64,000 nucleotides of DNA from Cadophora sp. MPI-SDFR-AT-0126 (lineage: Eukaryota; Ascomycota; Leotiomycetes; Helotiales; Ploettnerulaceae): NCBI GenBank assembly GCA_020747065.1, contig JAGMVK010000010.1, forward strand, positions 1,860,001 through 1,924,000, in the 5' to 3' direction. Below the pieces are notes generated by a model, which made no database searches, was not told the origin of the DNA, and was given only the letters and a program-made list of their open reading frames with translations. Position numbers and translations under genes: made by a program. How positions within the stretch are numbered: the stretch's first letter is position 1; every line of letters begins with the position of its first letter. Below are positions 32,795 to 44,475 of the stretch, one piece after another.

Positions 32795-34563
32795 TCAATC
32801 AGACTTTACAGCAACCTTTTCTCCATCCGCAGTAACCGTCTCTCCCTGGACCACAGTCGTCGTCCTCTGCGCAGCGCGCATGCTACTACCACCGCTTCCA
32901 TTTTGCCCACTCAGAAGCCCATTGAGACCAGCCATCTCACTATCATAATCCACATCAGAGAAATACTTGGCGTCAAGACCCATAAGCTCATCTTCCTCGG
33001 CGGCGCGGATATGGCAGTATGGGATCCGGTTGATGATGAAGAGTAGGATGCAGGTGATGGCGAAGGACCAGGCAGCACAGACGGTAGCGGCAGCGAGTTG
33101 GTAGCCCATCTGCTTCCATTGTCGGTCCCACCATCCTCCAGCATACGTGGTTCCGGACTTGCCGTCTAGAGCAGGGACGAATGATGCGGCGAAGAATCCG
33201 GTGAGAACATCGCCAACATATCCTCCGACGCCATGAAGAGCGAAGATGTCGAGACCTTCGTCGATGGAGATGAGGTGCTTATAGCGTGTAGTGAAGAAGC
33301 AGCACGTCGATGTCAGAGCTCCGACTAGAGCAGAGACATATACCGGCACTAGTTGAGATTAGATAAGATCTGAGCAAGTTGGAAGGGGGAAACGAACCGA
33401 ATCCAGCTGCAGGGGTGATTCCAACGAGACCACCAATGATACCAGAGCAGAAGCCCAGGATACTGAACTTGCGGTCGAAAGCGTAATCGAGAGCCGTCCA
33501 GGCTAGACCACCACCACAAGCAGCGAAGTTGGTATTTACAACGACATAGATACTGCGAAGACTGAGATTTGCAGTGGATGCACCTTTTAGAGGAGTCAGT
33601 ATCTCTTTCAAAAAAAAAATTGAATAACTTAGTCGAAGTGAACGGCTCTCGCTTACCATTGAAAGCGAACCATCCAAACCAGATAAGAATCGTTCCCAAT
33701 CCTACTAAGAAAGGATTGTGAGGTCTGAAGTGAGGAATCTTCGCGTGTAGAGACTCTCCATTGGGATCCTTACGAGGACCCAACATCAGTGACCAAGCAA
33801 GGGCCGCGAAGCCACTTGCAATGTGGACAGGTCCTGAGCCAGCGAAATCATAGACGCCAAGCTTGTAAAGCCATCCTGAAGGGTTCCATTCCCAGTACTA
33901 TTACGAGTTAGCAAAGCAATTGTGTTACCACATTCAGAGGTCTTCTTACAGCTAGGACATAGTACACAAATGTCGTCCAACATAAAAGGAACAGCATACT
34001 AGGTCCCAAACGTCCTCTTTCCAACATAGCACCAGCCAAAATCATTGCCGTAGCCGTAACGAACGTGAATCCAAAGGCAGCATAGAGGATATCCGGAATA
34101 TCGGTATTGGCCAAACTCGGTTGTGCGAGCACATTGTGTAGGCCTGCCAGAGAAAGATCACCGATGAAGGGACCAGTAGTATGGGATTGATAGAGCGAGT
34201 ATCCGTACACCCAGAATTGAATACCACAGGCACAGGCACAGAAAAGAGATTGAAATATCATGGTAAAAGCTGATTTACGGCGATGCATGCCGGAGTATAG
34301 GAAGCCAATAGCAGGGGTAATTTGCCTATTTCTGTCAGTCGTAGTGACAAGGCCAGGAATGAGATCATGTTTACCAGCACAGAATCGTACAGACTAGTAG
34401 CCAGCACAAGTCTCCCTGATTCTTGTCAGTCATCGTCCGAGTCTCGTCTATCAACCTTGCCAACCTTGTCATACGGCGCATTCAGATCCTGAGTAAAAGG
34501 ATCCCCTCCTTGAGGATTGGCCGAATACTCCGGCCATTCTGTTACTGGAGTGATCTCAGCCAT
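32795..34563 (-). CDS. Ammonium transporter of the MEP/AMT family
   Basis: Six exons (34563-34465, 34415-34375, 34325-33950, 33897-33657, 33583-33398, 33348-32795) encode 498 residues. The ammonium transporter signature DFAGSGPVHIASGFAAL is present and supplies the first pore histidine; the second is in IFALHGVGGYVG. About eleven hydrophobic helices are recognisable from FLYSGMHRRKSAF through the final LAAATVCAAWSFAITCILL. The N-terminus TPVTEWPEYSANPQGGDPF is the extracellular leader typical of ascomycete MeaA/Mep proteins. The cytosolic tail has YFSDVDYDSEM, then a Gly/Ser-rich end. It imports ammonium across the plasma membrane, with possible sensing roles in Mep2-type members. The first donor may lie 12 nt later without changing frame. 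GATA sites upstream suggest nitrogen control. Confidence 0.95.
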
Positions 34564-37500
34564 CTCGTCTCGTTTTCGAACTGTGATCGGCAGGTACAAA
34601 AGTTGGAGAACTCCACGTGGGAATTGAGCGTCTGACGGGTCTCTGGGGGAGAGAACCTAGAGATGTGAAAGAGGTGGGAATATGTGGTTCTTAAGGACAG
34701 TCAAGTCCACACCATCTCGACCCATTCATATCTGGAGACGCGCAAGGCTGATACGATAACTGATAGTGACACAAATTTCTTTGCTCCAATCTTGCCGGTA
34801 ACGCCGAGAACAGCCTGTTCCCATGGGCTTGGTTCGCTGCATTTCAAGGTATCCTCCTTGTCTGAACACCTGCGAACCCAATCAGCACTCTCAAATCGCG
34901 ATTCCAAGATTCAGACTTACACGTTGTGTAGCTGCCGGACCTCGGACAGATATCTGTAGCGATAAGAAGAGAGCTCAGGGGGGCGTATTACTGGATTGTT
35001 TTGCTGAACTGGGGAAGGAGGATGGGGGGAGAGCTTCGGGACAGTTCTTGGGAGCCCGCTTGGCTACCTCATTTGACGCGTGCCAATGAAGCTGAAGTTT
35101 GTTTTATTGGGGAACAGGACGTCGAAATCAATGATAAGGGTACTTGCTTATCTGTGGATACTGCCAATGTACTTGGCGACTTGGCCATCGTCTTGACATC
35201 GCGAGCACGTGACGAATATGCCCTTTGGAGATGGTGAACGCTTCGGGTATCTTGCTGCTGAATGACTGAAGGAATCTAGAGTGGGATGGTGCTCAAATAT
35301 GCCGTGTAGTTGTAAATGAAAGACAGAAACCTTGTTGGGCGAGAAACAATCCCCATCGTATAGCTCTCTCTCTCAAAATGCGAATTCGAGTTACTGCCAA
35401 TCTGAGCGGTCCGCTGCTACATTATCCCACAACTGGACAACAAATGCCGCTCAAAAGACGGTAGATATCTTCGCTAGCAAAGACATCTCCAAAGTCGATA
35501 CAAGGACTATAGGATGTAGTAGAAGACGAAGGCCGATGGCGTCGACTCTTGGAGTCGGTCAAGCATGTAGTTTTGTTGAAGGAGGGAAAACAACGATTCT
35601 CGGACTGAAAAAAGCGTACTGGCTACAATAGTACGAGTTTCTGGCTGTGTTGTAGCCTTTTATCCTATCAGTACTCCTGAAGACATTACTCAGGGCATGT
35701 TGACTGAGATCCAATAGCCCTTTGAAATGTGGCTTCGTATGAATATGATTCGGGCATCATTGACGAGTAGGAGCTTGTGTAGCCGGCTGGAATTGCGGAC
35801 ACTTCATCCAAGAGAAGTGATTTGATATTTTCCTATGTGGCAACAGAGCGATAAACCGAGGCTTCGATGTCTGGATATTCACCGGAAAAAGCTGGAGTAC
35901 TTGGAGAAAAGTCTGTCTTTTGAAGTCGCTGGAGTTCACTTGCTTTCTTTTCCCAAACTACTGATTCCTGGACTAGACGACAGAAGAATTCCTCCAGCTC
36001 CGAGTCGCACGAGATGGTTGCAACCGTGTCGGTCGGGGGATAACGCTGTCTTTCGTACATAGTCAGCGTATGGAGTCTCAAGGTGACATTGAAAGGTCTT
36101 GCTTTACAAAGACATATGTCAACCAGGCAGATTTCGTTCCGTTACTGCTCTACAAAGATATCATGCCAAACTGGGCCCATGGAAGACTTCCTCTGTTCAA
36201 TAGTACGTGAGTCGAGGCTAGTAAGTGTATTCTGGTGATCGTCTCTGCGTGCAGGTATTCCGCCAGACTGCTGTCAGCATCCGAGTACGTAGCTTTCACT
36301 TGAATGTGTTTTTGCCATTGCCGATCCAGGCTTACCAGCTGCATAGGTAGTCTTGACCGATAATATCCGAGATGTAGCAGTGAAGTTCTCCACACTATCG
36401 CCAAGTAAAGGTCGTTTCGTAGGGTACATTGTTCTCTCCTTGAGACGAAGACCTGAAATGACAGTGCCGAGATGGCTCTCATTCTTTCCAGGCTTTTCAC
36501 CTCCCTGGTCGAATGAGCCAGCAGGTAGCCTGAATGACGGATATACGTGCATGTAGATGCTTGGGGATGGAGATGGATCTCATCGTGCCTCAAGGGGACA
36601 TCGTTGATTCCCCGGAGTTTCTCGTGTCTTTCCAGAGAAAGTGATGTAATGTTCCAGTCTTTGAGGTTATCATGTGCCAATTCCAATCCTGGAATCGTGT
36701 GTCGTAAAGCTAGTCATGCGCCATTTGGACTTGACCAAGGGCAGCCACTTCGGCTTGTAGGAGACATTGCCTGTGCTGTGTTCTGGGATGCACCGGGGAC
36801 TGCACATGTTTAGTTATTAAAGTTTGATGATTCTTTAGATTTTTGCTCGTACCTCCAAAGGAATTGCATCCGATTTTATGGATAAATCAGATCTGACGAT
36901 GACTTATCTGGTCAACCACCGTGAAAGTGACTTGTGACCCTGTCATTGTTGATCATACTAGTGTATCTTTACCCGGACATGGAGAAAGAGCTCAAAAATT
37001 GCAAGCTGAAGCAGTATCAGTAATCATAGATGTGAGGCCGATCGATATCAGCAGCATGATTACCTGGAGGGTAGGATATGAAGAAACTTGCTGTGAAAAC
37101 GAAGGGGAACGAAGCAAATATTGGAATGAAATAAGCTTCAGGCTAACTTGTAGGCTACCGCCCCTAAGCCCCCCCTGTAAGAAAGCGCCTCACTTGCTTC
37201 CACAGTACGCCATGGACTGTTATGTCGGACCAGACAGTAAATACACATGAGTAAAAAGAAGCCCGGTTCTGTCACTTCCTGTCCAGTATATGTGCAGGTT
37301 TGGAGGAAGATTTGTTGAGCACATAATCTCGACCGTGTATTTTATTTCAAGTCGGCTGTCAAGAATCGCACAGCCGGACTCTTCGAGGACGGAAGAAACG
37401 CTATTGAAGGGACATTGACGCTGTTGAATGAATTAGACAAGATCTTGAATAGCCTCCAACAAGAATTGATGATAGACGACATTTTGCAAATTGCGGGATT

Positions 37501-38041
37501 GTGGTCTGGATTTCGTCCAGGCAATTTTTAAAGATAATTCATACACGGTAATACCAATACCAGGACCAGCGGATGAGGACATCATTGGACATTCTTGCTA
37601 TCTACCAATATGTAGCATTATTAGATAAGACGCAAGTCTTTCGACTTTCTCTGAATCGCTTAAGGCTTGAAGCTAAGTAGCAAAACTCCAAAGTCCTTTC
37701 ATATGTACCTTCCAAGTCACATCGGATCAGATAATGGGAGGTCGAAGTAGTTTTGGATGTGTATATCATTCATTTCATTCCAGCCCGTGTGATCATACGA
37801 GAAGCCAGTCCTGCCAACCCATGCTATGCAAAATATACACAAGGTTTATGTACCGATGGAGCAGCAAGGTGTGCCCATCAGACAAAAGTAGATACAGAAA
37901 GTCGAACCCCAGTATCCTTCATCTCCCATCCGAGAATCAAGAACGACAACATCCACCACGTCCTACGACCAGCCGAGACCATGCCCGGGAAGAGGTACCG
38001 ACAGAGAGAGACCGCGAAGCCTGAGAGGGGGGAGAATGCAT
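34564..38041. other. Gene-poor 3.5-kb region between the ammonium transporter and the pectate lyase
   Basis: Apart from the GATA-rich promoter at the left, no gene is firmly supported. Protein-like fragments without start codons or splice continuity include 36103-35757 minus (PFNVTLRLHTLTMYERQRYP, SCDSELEEFFCRLVQESVV) and 37349-37531 plus (SAVKNRTAGLFEDGRN, LLNELDKILNSLQQELMI). A 178-residue minus frame occupies 36686-36150. These may be remnants of decayed genes or chance frames. No family was recognised. Confidence 0.45.
34750..35152. promoter_or_regulatory. GATA-motif cluster upstream of the ammonium transporter
   Basis: Three GATA cores lie within 16 bp at 34750, 34755 and 34762 (TGATACGATAACTGATAG), about 190-200 bp upstream of the start codon. 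Further sites are CGATAAGA at about 34960, TGATAAGG near 35132 and CTTATCTG near 35148. AreA/NIT2-type GATA factors bind paired HGATAR sites, so this is a plausible nitrogen-metabolite control region. Binding is inferred, not shown. Confidence 0.6.
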
Positions 38042-38838
38042 TTAGCATTTTGGGAGAGTCTTGAGGAGACCCTGGGCACCCTGGCAGTTCTTCTTGGTGG
38101 TGAGCTTTGGGGACTCGCCACCAGCAGACTTGAGGATACCCTTGAACTCCTGGCAGACGTTCTTGACGCCGGTTCCGCACGAGCCGGAGATGGTGAGGAT
38201 GTCTCCGTAGTTGGAGTTGATGCCGGCGATGTCAGCGGTGACTCCGTTGGCCTTGAGGTTGGTGATGGTGACGGAGCGGGGTCCGTATTGCTTGGAGCAG
38301 TTACCGCATGAGCGGAAGACCTTGCCAACTGAGACGACGGTGTAGTCCTTGATGGTGACCGTTCCCTTTCCGTTGTGTTGGACTACCTTATCCTTGGCGT
38401 TTTGAGCACCACCACCTTGGATCAAGACGTTACCAGTGCCGAGAACAGAGATGGCATCTGTAAGAAAAGAAGTTAGTGATGTACAAACCTGCAAAGATTA
38501 GGATAGTGCTTACCCTCGCAGACATCACGGAACCAGACGTTCTTAAGAGTGCATGCACCCTTGCAGTGAACACCCTCCAACTGGTTGGCACCGATGATGA
38601 CGTTGGAGATGGAAGCACCGTTCTCAAGGATGAAGACGGCGGAAGCAGATCCAGTGTCCTTGTCGGAGTTGCAAGGACGTCCACGGTCGTACTCCTTGTT
38701 TCCGTAATCCTTGGAGCCAGTGACGGTCTCAGGCTTGGAGAGAGAGACAATGCTACCAACACGGGTTGGGATCTTGAGGGATTGGGCCGAGGCCATGGCG
38801 GCCAGAACGGCAGTGAGGACGGTAGTGGTGAACTGCAT
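38042..38838 (-). CDS. Secreted pectate lyase, polysaccharide lyase family 3
   Basis: Exons 38838-38514 and 38457-38042 give 246 residues. A signal peptide (MQFTTTVLTAVLAAMASA) precedes a parallel beta-helix typical of PL3: ESGASISNVIIG-type turn here read as LENGASISNVIIGANQLEG, then VHCKGACTLKNVWFRDVCEG, DAISVLGTG and VQHNGKGTVTIKDY. These segments hold the acidic calcium-binding residues and Cys pairs of the family; C-terminal GDILTISGSCGTGVKNVCQE matches too. Length is normal. The enzyme cleaves de-esterified homogalacturonan by beta-elimination, usually needing Ca2+ and alkaline pH, in plant cell walls. With the AA9 enzyme it points to plant-polymer degradation. The intron splits the Asp codon of the DAISV block. 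Confidence 0.95.
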
Positions 38839-39020
38839 GTTGAAAATCTGGTTGATTGGTTGTGTTGGTTAATTCTAGTATCAGAAAACGAAGGTTGGAG
38901 CAAAGAATGTAATAGATGCTAAGATCTGGCAAAAGAGTGTGAATGTATTTGAACGAAAGTGTAAAGCTGGAATGAATGAAGCTGATGAGGAAAGAAAGAT
39001 GGAAGAGCAGCAGAACCTTC

Positions 39021-39031
39021 AAATACTTATA
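39021..39031 (-). promoter_or_regulatory. Putative TATA element of the pectate lyase gene
   Basis: TATAAGTATTT on the minus strand, about 185 bp upstream of the start codon. Distance allows a leader of roughly 150 nt. It is recognised only by sequence. Confidence 0.4.
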
Positions 39032-41610
39032 CCAGATGCTCCATCGTCGGCTTCGCTGAGGTATCTCGGGTTGATGCCTACCGGTTTCCAGGTCTCAACG
39101 ATTCAATGGGCCTATCGTATTCGACAATATCTCAAGGTTTCAAGCACTATACCTGACAACTCGAACAAGATTGACCATGTGTACCACCAACAGCTCGATC
39201 CAGGCCAGAATAAGCTCAAGCAACCCTGACCAGTGCCCAAAATCCAGGAAGACTCATAGCAGAAATCAGCTAAGGGGTGAAAATCGACCGCCTGTACCTG
39301 TCAGCCAAGAGACACCAACAATCAAGTTTCTCTTGGCCCTTTAAACACCACAGTCAGATATCACGAAGTGGAGTTTTTCCGTGTAGTTGACTGGCGGATT
39401 CCCACTTGACAAATCCCTCCAGGGTAACCTTAACGAGGACAGAATTTCCGTTCCGCTTGGCAGGCACGCCTTGGCATCGACGCCCGTTTCCAGAACAGCC
39501 AACTTTCCGCCCTGGACTTGCTTGGCAGGACCCTCAAGCACTTTATCTGAAAACCCCAAGGCACTTTTCCGTTGCTCTGACTGGTAGTTTCGAGGGGAGT
39601 GTGCTTGGCGGCAAGGTTGACTCGCTGTTTATCAGATGGATGGTAGGCTGGATCGATGGCCTGTAGGGATTCTCGGTCGCTTCGGTAAAGTTTTGGGAAA
39701 TAAAGGGGGGGACGTGCAGATTAATCTTCACCTCAAACCGTTCTTGGCTGGCTGAGCCTCTTCGATTTCCGGGCTTCAGCCGCATCTGGATGCTTCTTGC
39801 AAGATATCTAGCATCGACTACTATGGAGACTCGTGCTAACTCAAGGGTTGTTGATAGTTTTGAGGGGAAAAGTCACCATCTCGAACTCTGCTGTCTAGCA
39901 CAAGTTTAAACTTGCATAAGGCTCGAGCTCAGCAAACTTCAAGTCAAAGTTAGTAGATAGAGTTACCGTGCGGGAAGGCAAAATGTTTGACATGGCGCGA
40001 TTTTTGCATAGTCAAATAATGCCATGGAGAAATGCAAGAGCGGTTAGCGTTCCGCAAGCAGAATACGGGAGAAAATCAGGTTCGTCTCATCTCACGAGTT
40101 AGAGGCGGCTCGATGAAGAAAGTGGAGCTTCGACAATCTGAAACAATCACATCGCCCCCCACTTCTCGGGTTGCATCCGTTAATTTGTTTACAAAAGGGG
40201 GAGGGGCCAGAAAAGTCCGAGATGCCCATACTTCAGGGGAATTTCCGATATTTTATTGGTGGTGGCCGGTGCTTACCCATTTCCATGCTATGGAGCTTTT
40301 GAAATCAGCTTGTAATTATCAATAAGCACGAATGGTGAGCGGTATCACGGTCTCACAAGATGTTGGCACTTGTTTTTGACGGATTGTATACCCTCAACAA
40401 CTCCCATGCATTAGGTTTTGTTTCGTTTCACAAACAAGAACATCAACAAGGAATTCCTCATTTCCACCAACCACATTTTCAGCCCGCAGAGTCCTAGAAT
40501 AGCCACCCAACAACTGATAGCAGCTGCGGTACAGTACAGTAAGGTCTTACTAACCTTGGCGATCTGGTGACCTACCGGGAAAATACTTCAAGAGGACAAG
40601 GCCCGTCCTTTTTGGCAACTCAATCTAAAATAATTGCCTTGACATGGATCCGACTTGTTGAATCACTGGCGGTGTGTGAATGGTGGCAATCAATCTTGCG
40701 ATGATAAAAAATCTCAGGATGATTTCGTATCATACCTGGCCAATTCACCTTACCCTTAAGAACCAAGAGGCAATAGATAGGTGGAAAGCGATCAAGTACG
40801 GGGAGGAAAGTTTACTAGAATGTCGAGTCCTCCCAGCCGCTCTCTACAATTGCCAACCTGCAAAAAGGCGCCATCCCAGATGCAAATAAATTGTAAGACC
40901 TGCTGGAAGCTAACGTCTGACTCTGAAATCGTCGAGATAGGAGACAGCATGACTTGAGAGGAAAAGGAGGTGTAAGAATGGGTGTGTCAACTTTATCATA
41001 TACACCTTATACACCCAGGAGAGCCTATTCACCGCAAAGTGAATAATATAGCCTTTTGGTTCCGATAATTAAGCTGGTGTGGGCTCTACAGAGGTAAAAG
41101 AGATATCAAAGTCAATGGTCTCCGAAATCAACAGTTTTCCATTGCTCCACTGATCTCTTCATCATTTCTCAAGTACCAAATCTCAACCAGTTTTCTAATG
41201 ATGGGAACATTTCCTTGACTCCAATTTTCCTCCCATTCTCCATGTAATCTTACGTGCTATCTCCGCTCTATCTCCATTCCACTCCAGAAGGGAATATTAC
41301 AAAGCCGGCTATTCGTGCACCGAAGCACAAACTCCTTCCGGAAGATTCTTGGCTGTTCATGCAGATGTTCATGCAGATATTCATCACGGCTATGATTCTC
41401 AAGAAAGGTAAATGTCCAGTACGTACTGCGTTGTCTGGAAAAGAGGAGTGACGGCCCGAAAGCATCGTAACGATTGGAGTCGCTCGAGATGTCTCGGCGA
41501 TTAGCATACGGGGGTGGTGATGTGAGGTTTTGGCTCTGTCAAATGCGCTGTACTGCATCTTCGTGTGGGGATTATCGAATCTCAAGTAGTACGAACCTTT
41601 AAAGAGATAA

Positions 41611-41666
41611 TATTCTTCTTTTTCTTCCTCTTTTTCCTCCTCCTCCTCTTCTTCTTCTTCTTCTTA
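41611..41666. repeat. (CTT/CCT)n pyrimidine tract
   Basis: About 55 bp of nearly pure CTT and CCT units, interrupted by short TTTTTC runs; low-complexity slippage repeat. Confidence 0.85.
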
Positions 41667-41898
41667 CGGCAAGCGACATGCTCGTCGTTTCTACTTGACC
41701 ATGCTGATATTTACCTGTAAATTGGTAAGGTAACGATGAGTGTGTGATAATACTGACACTGAACGCACCTCCAAGATAGTGACGGGAATTCTTTTTTGCT
41801 GCAAACTTTGGCATTACAATCTTGCTTTTCTAATTATGAAACGACATTCTATCGTCTCGTTTTCTCATACAAGGACTTTCTGTTTTGAATCTTTGACA

Positions 41899-44475
41899 TC
41901 AAGTAGCCATCTCCTTGTCACCAACTCTCTTCCCACCAGCTTCCGAGTCCTTCTCTCTCACCGTTTCCTTGTCACTGTCACGATCCTCCAAATCCGTACT
42001 CCCCTCTCTCTTTCCCAAACCCCCACCGAAAACTCTATCATCAACCCAAGCCTCAACCCCTTCTACTCCCTTTGGCATCCTATATCTCTCCCTAGCCTCG
42101 GCTCCCAAAGTCCTCCAAATCGCACCTCTCACACCGTGTCCAACCTTCTCAATAACATCACAAGCCCACACAACATCCAAATGACTATACCCCTCAACAA
42201 CATTCTTCCCCCCCTCCACCAGAACCCTCACCCCCGGCTCCCTCCCCCTCTCAAACCGATTCAGCAACTCCCGCCCATCACAAATCGTATCCTCGCCCGC
42301 AATCCAAAATGCCATCGGCGGCGGTCTACTCCCCGGCTCATCCGACACCCCATCGTGGAACCAACTCTCCGGCTCCCTCGGCTCCCTCACATGCTTCTCC
42401 AACAACTCCCTCGCGAAATCCTCCCCAATCCTAGCCTCCCCACCCCTAAAATAGTCCTGCAGTAAATCCTCCTCGACTTCCCTCTCCACTTGCTCACGAC
42501 TCGACAATATACATCCATGATGAGCGAACCCCTCGCGACTTAACCACCACTGCATGGCGAGTGCTGACATGAGAATCGGCGCGAACATGAACCCCCGGTC
42601 GCGGACGCCGCAGTCCCATTTCGCATCGCCCCAGCCGAAGATGTAGTTGTAGACTTGGTAGGAGGCGGCACCGATCCAGTGTTGTGGGATATGGCCTTGG
42701 ATGTGGTTGAGCTGGGAGAGGAAAGGCAGGAAGGATTTGCGGCCGAGGGTGAGGCGGAAGAGGGGGAGGGGGAGGAGACGGAGGAACTTGAAGGGGTGGG
42801 TATTCAGGAGGGGGCCGGCGTAGGCTGCTGGGGCGAGGGCGCAGAATACGGAGATTTTGGTGGAGAGGGTTGGTCGTTGGTGCTTGGAGAGGGCGATTAG
42901 AGTCTGTGTTGTGCCTTGGGAGTGGGCGATTAGGCCGAGCGTTGGAGAGCAGGTTTCCGAGAGGACGCGGGCGGTCAGCGCGGGGAGGTCGAGAGTAGCC
43001 ATATGTGTGACTGAGAGGTTGATTGTCAGCAATATTCAGTCCAATTTAATAAGTCCTCTGAGGGATTTGTTGTGTTATGGTGCTCGGTTAAGCGAGAACT
43101 CAGGGTTGCTTGTTGACTTACTATTCCAATTCCACATCCTCGGATCCCCCTTCTTAAACTCAACATGTCGCGGTTTAAACCCACATCTGTTATTCCCCAA
43201 CCAGACATCATAACCCTGTTTACACAGCCAAAAAGCAAGCGAATGATCGTCATTCGTGCAATACACCCCTGAGCTCTGCATCAACCCAGGCATCATCAAC
43301 ACCGGATACTTCTGCTTCTTCTCTCCCGCCTCCTTCCCTTTCTCACTCTCAGCCATCTCCCGACTCGGCCGCCGAATATCATCAACACATTCTGGCCCCC
43401 TCACCATCCTCTGCACACGGCTCAGAGGCGTGTATTCCCTCGGATCAAACACATGCCACAAATCCAGCACAAACCCATCCTCAGTCTGTACCTTCACCTC
43501 CTCACTGTCCAAGCCCACCCTCCGGGCATAATACCCCACATCAACCACAAACGCATCCTTTCCTCCCACCGTCGGCACGTACCCATCTTTACCCGCTACG
43601 GCCGCTGCTCCGGCATTGGCCTCTACGTCCGAGGCGGCTGCTATGTCCGGAAATTTGGACTTTCGTTGTATCTCGAGTTTGGTCCAGGCGAGAGAATCGA
43701 TTTTGCGGATTTCGGCTCGACGGGACTCTTCGGCTTGGAAAGGGCGGGGTGGAGAAGAGGAGAAGGGGCGCATGATGAGGCGTTTGAGGGTGTGCAGGAG
43801 GTAGGCGAGCAAAAGGAAGAGGATGCCGATGGTGGTGAGGATGTGGGAGATTAGTTGGAGGAGCGCGGTCTGGACGCTGGATTTGAGGGTTGGTGGACCG
43901 AGGACTGGGGGCGTGGGGAAGAGTGGGTGAGTTAAAGGAGGTGGGTAGGATATGGTTGTTGTTGTTGTAGTGGAATTTGGAAGTTGGGTGGGTGTGTTTG
44001 CTGCTGGCTGGGGTTGAGTTGGAGCCGGTACTGGAGCTGGCGAGGATTTGTCTTTCTTGGTCGGACTTTTGCCAGATGATTTTTTGGCGTGGACAGGTCT
44101 TGGGATATCGAAGGGTTGTAGTATAGGCGCTAGGGTTGGAGCTGGTGCAGGAGCAGCAACTTGCTGTGTAGCTTGTTGACTTGGTTTGGCATGGACTGGC
44201 CTGGGGATATCAATTGGCTGGAGTACAGGTATTGGTACATTCACTGGCGGTGAAGTTGCCTGTGTCTTCTTCGCATGAACTGGTCTTGGAATATCAAAAG
44301 GTTGAAGTGTTGGTGTAGATTCCGTGACTGGCTGGATTGTCTTTGAATGAATCGTTTCGTGTATGTCAGGTTCTGGTACTTGCTTCGCTTTCTTGTCGCG
44401 ACCAAACCTGGGGAGACTAGAAGCTTTGGATCTAAGGGATGCGAAGGCATTACTGCTGGCATTGATGGGCTTCAT
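41899..44475 (-). CDS. AB-hydrolase-associated lipase (TGL1/YEH-like steryl ester or triacylglycerol lipase)
   Basis: Exons 44475-43122 and 43010-41899 give 821 residues. The long N-terminus carries three imperfect repeats, LQPFDIPRPVHAKK, LQPIDIPRPVHAKP and LQPFDIPRPVHAKK, within Pro/Thr-rich sequence. A hydrophobic helix (LLQLISHILTTIGILFLLLA) follows near residue 220. Then comes the lipase-associated region (GYYARRVG, VQTEDGFVLDLWHVFDP) and the alpha/beta hydrolase core: VLMMPGLMQSSGVYC, WLGNNRCGFKPRH, nucleophile Ser482 in IAHSQGTTQ, candidate acid in WIAGEDTICDG and His in EGYSHLDVVW. The enzyme family hydrolyses steryl esters or neutral lipids at lipid droplets or the plasma membrane; substrate is not determinable. 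The elbow AHSQG replaces GHSQG. The ATG at 44475 is the first in frame. Confidence 0.93.

Larger units (their letters stand above)
38839..41898. other. Gene-poor 3.1-kb region
   Basis: The first ~300 bp are the pectate lyase promoter. The remainder has only short frames without motifs. A pyrimidine CTT/CCT tract lies at about 41611-41666. No transposon ends or other repeats were recognised by eye. Confidence 0.5.

Noticed and set aside
30734..33350. A plant-cell-wall degradation cluster of AA9 and PL3 genes
   Set aside because: The two enzymes are 7 kb apart, separated by an ammonium transporter and gene-poor DNA, with no shared regulator visible.
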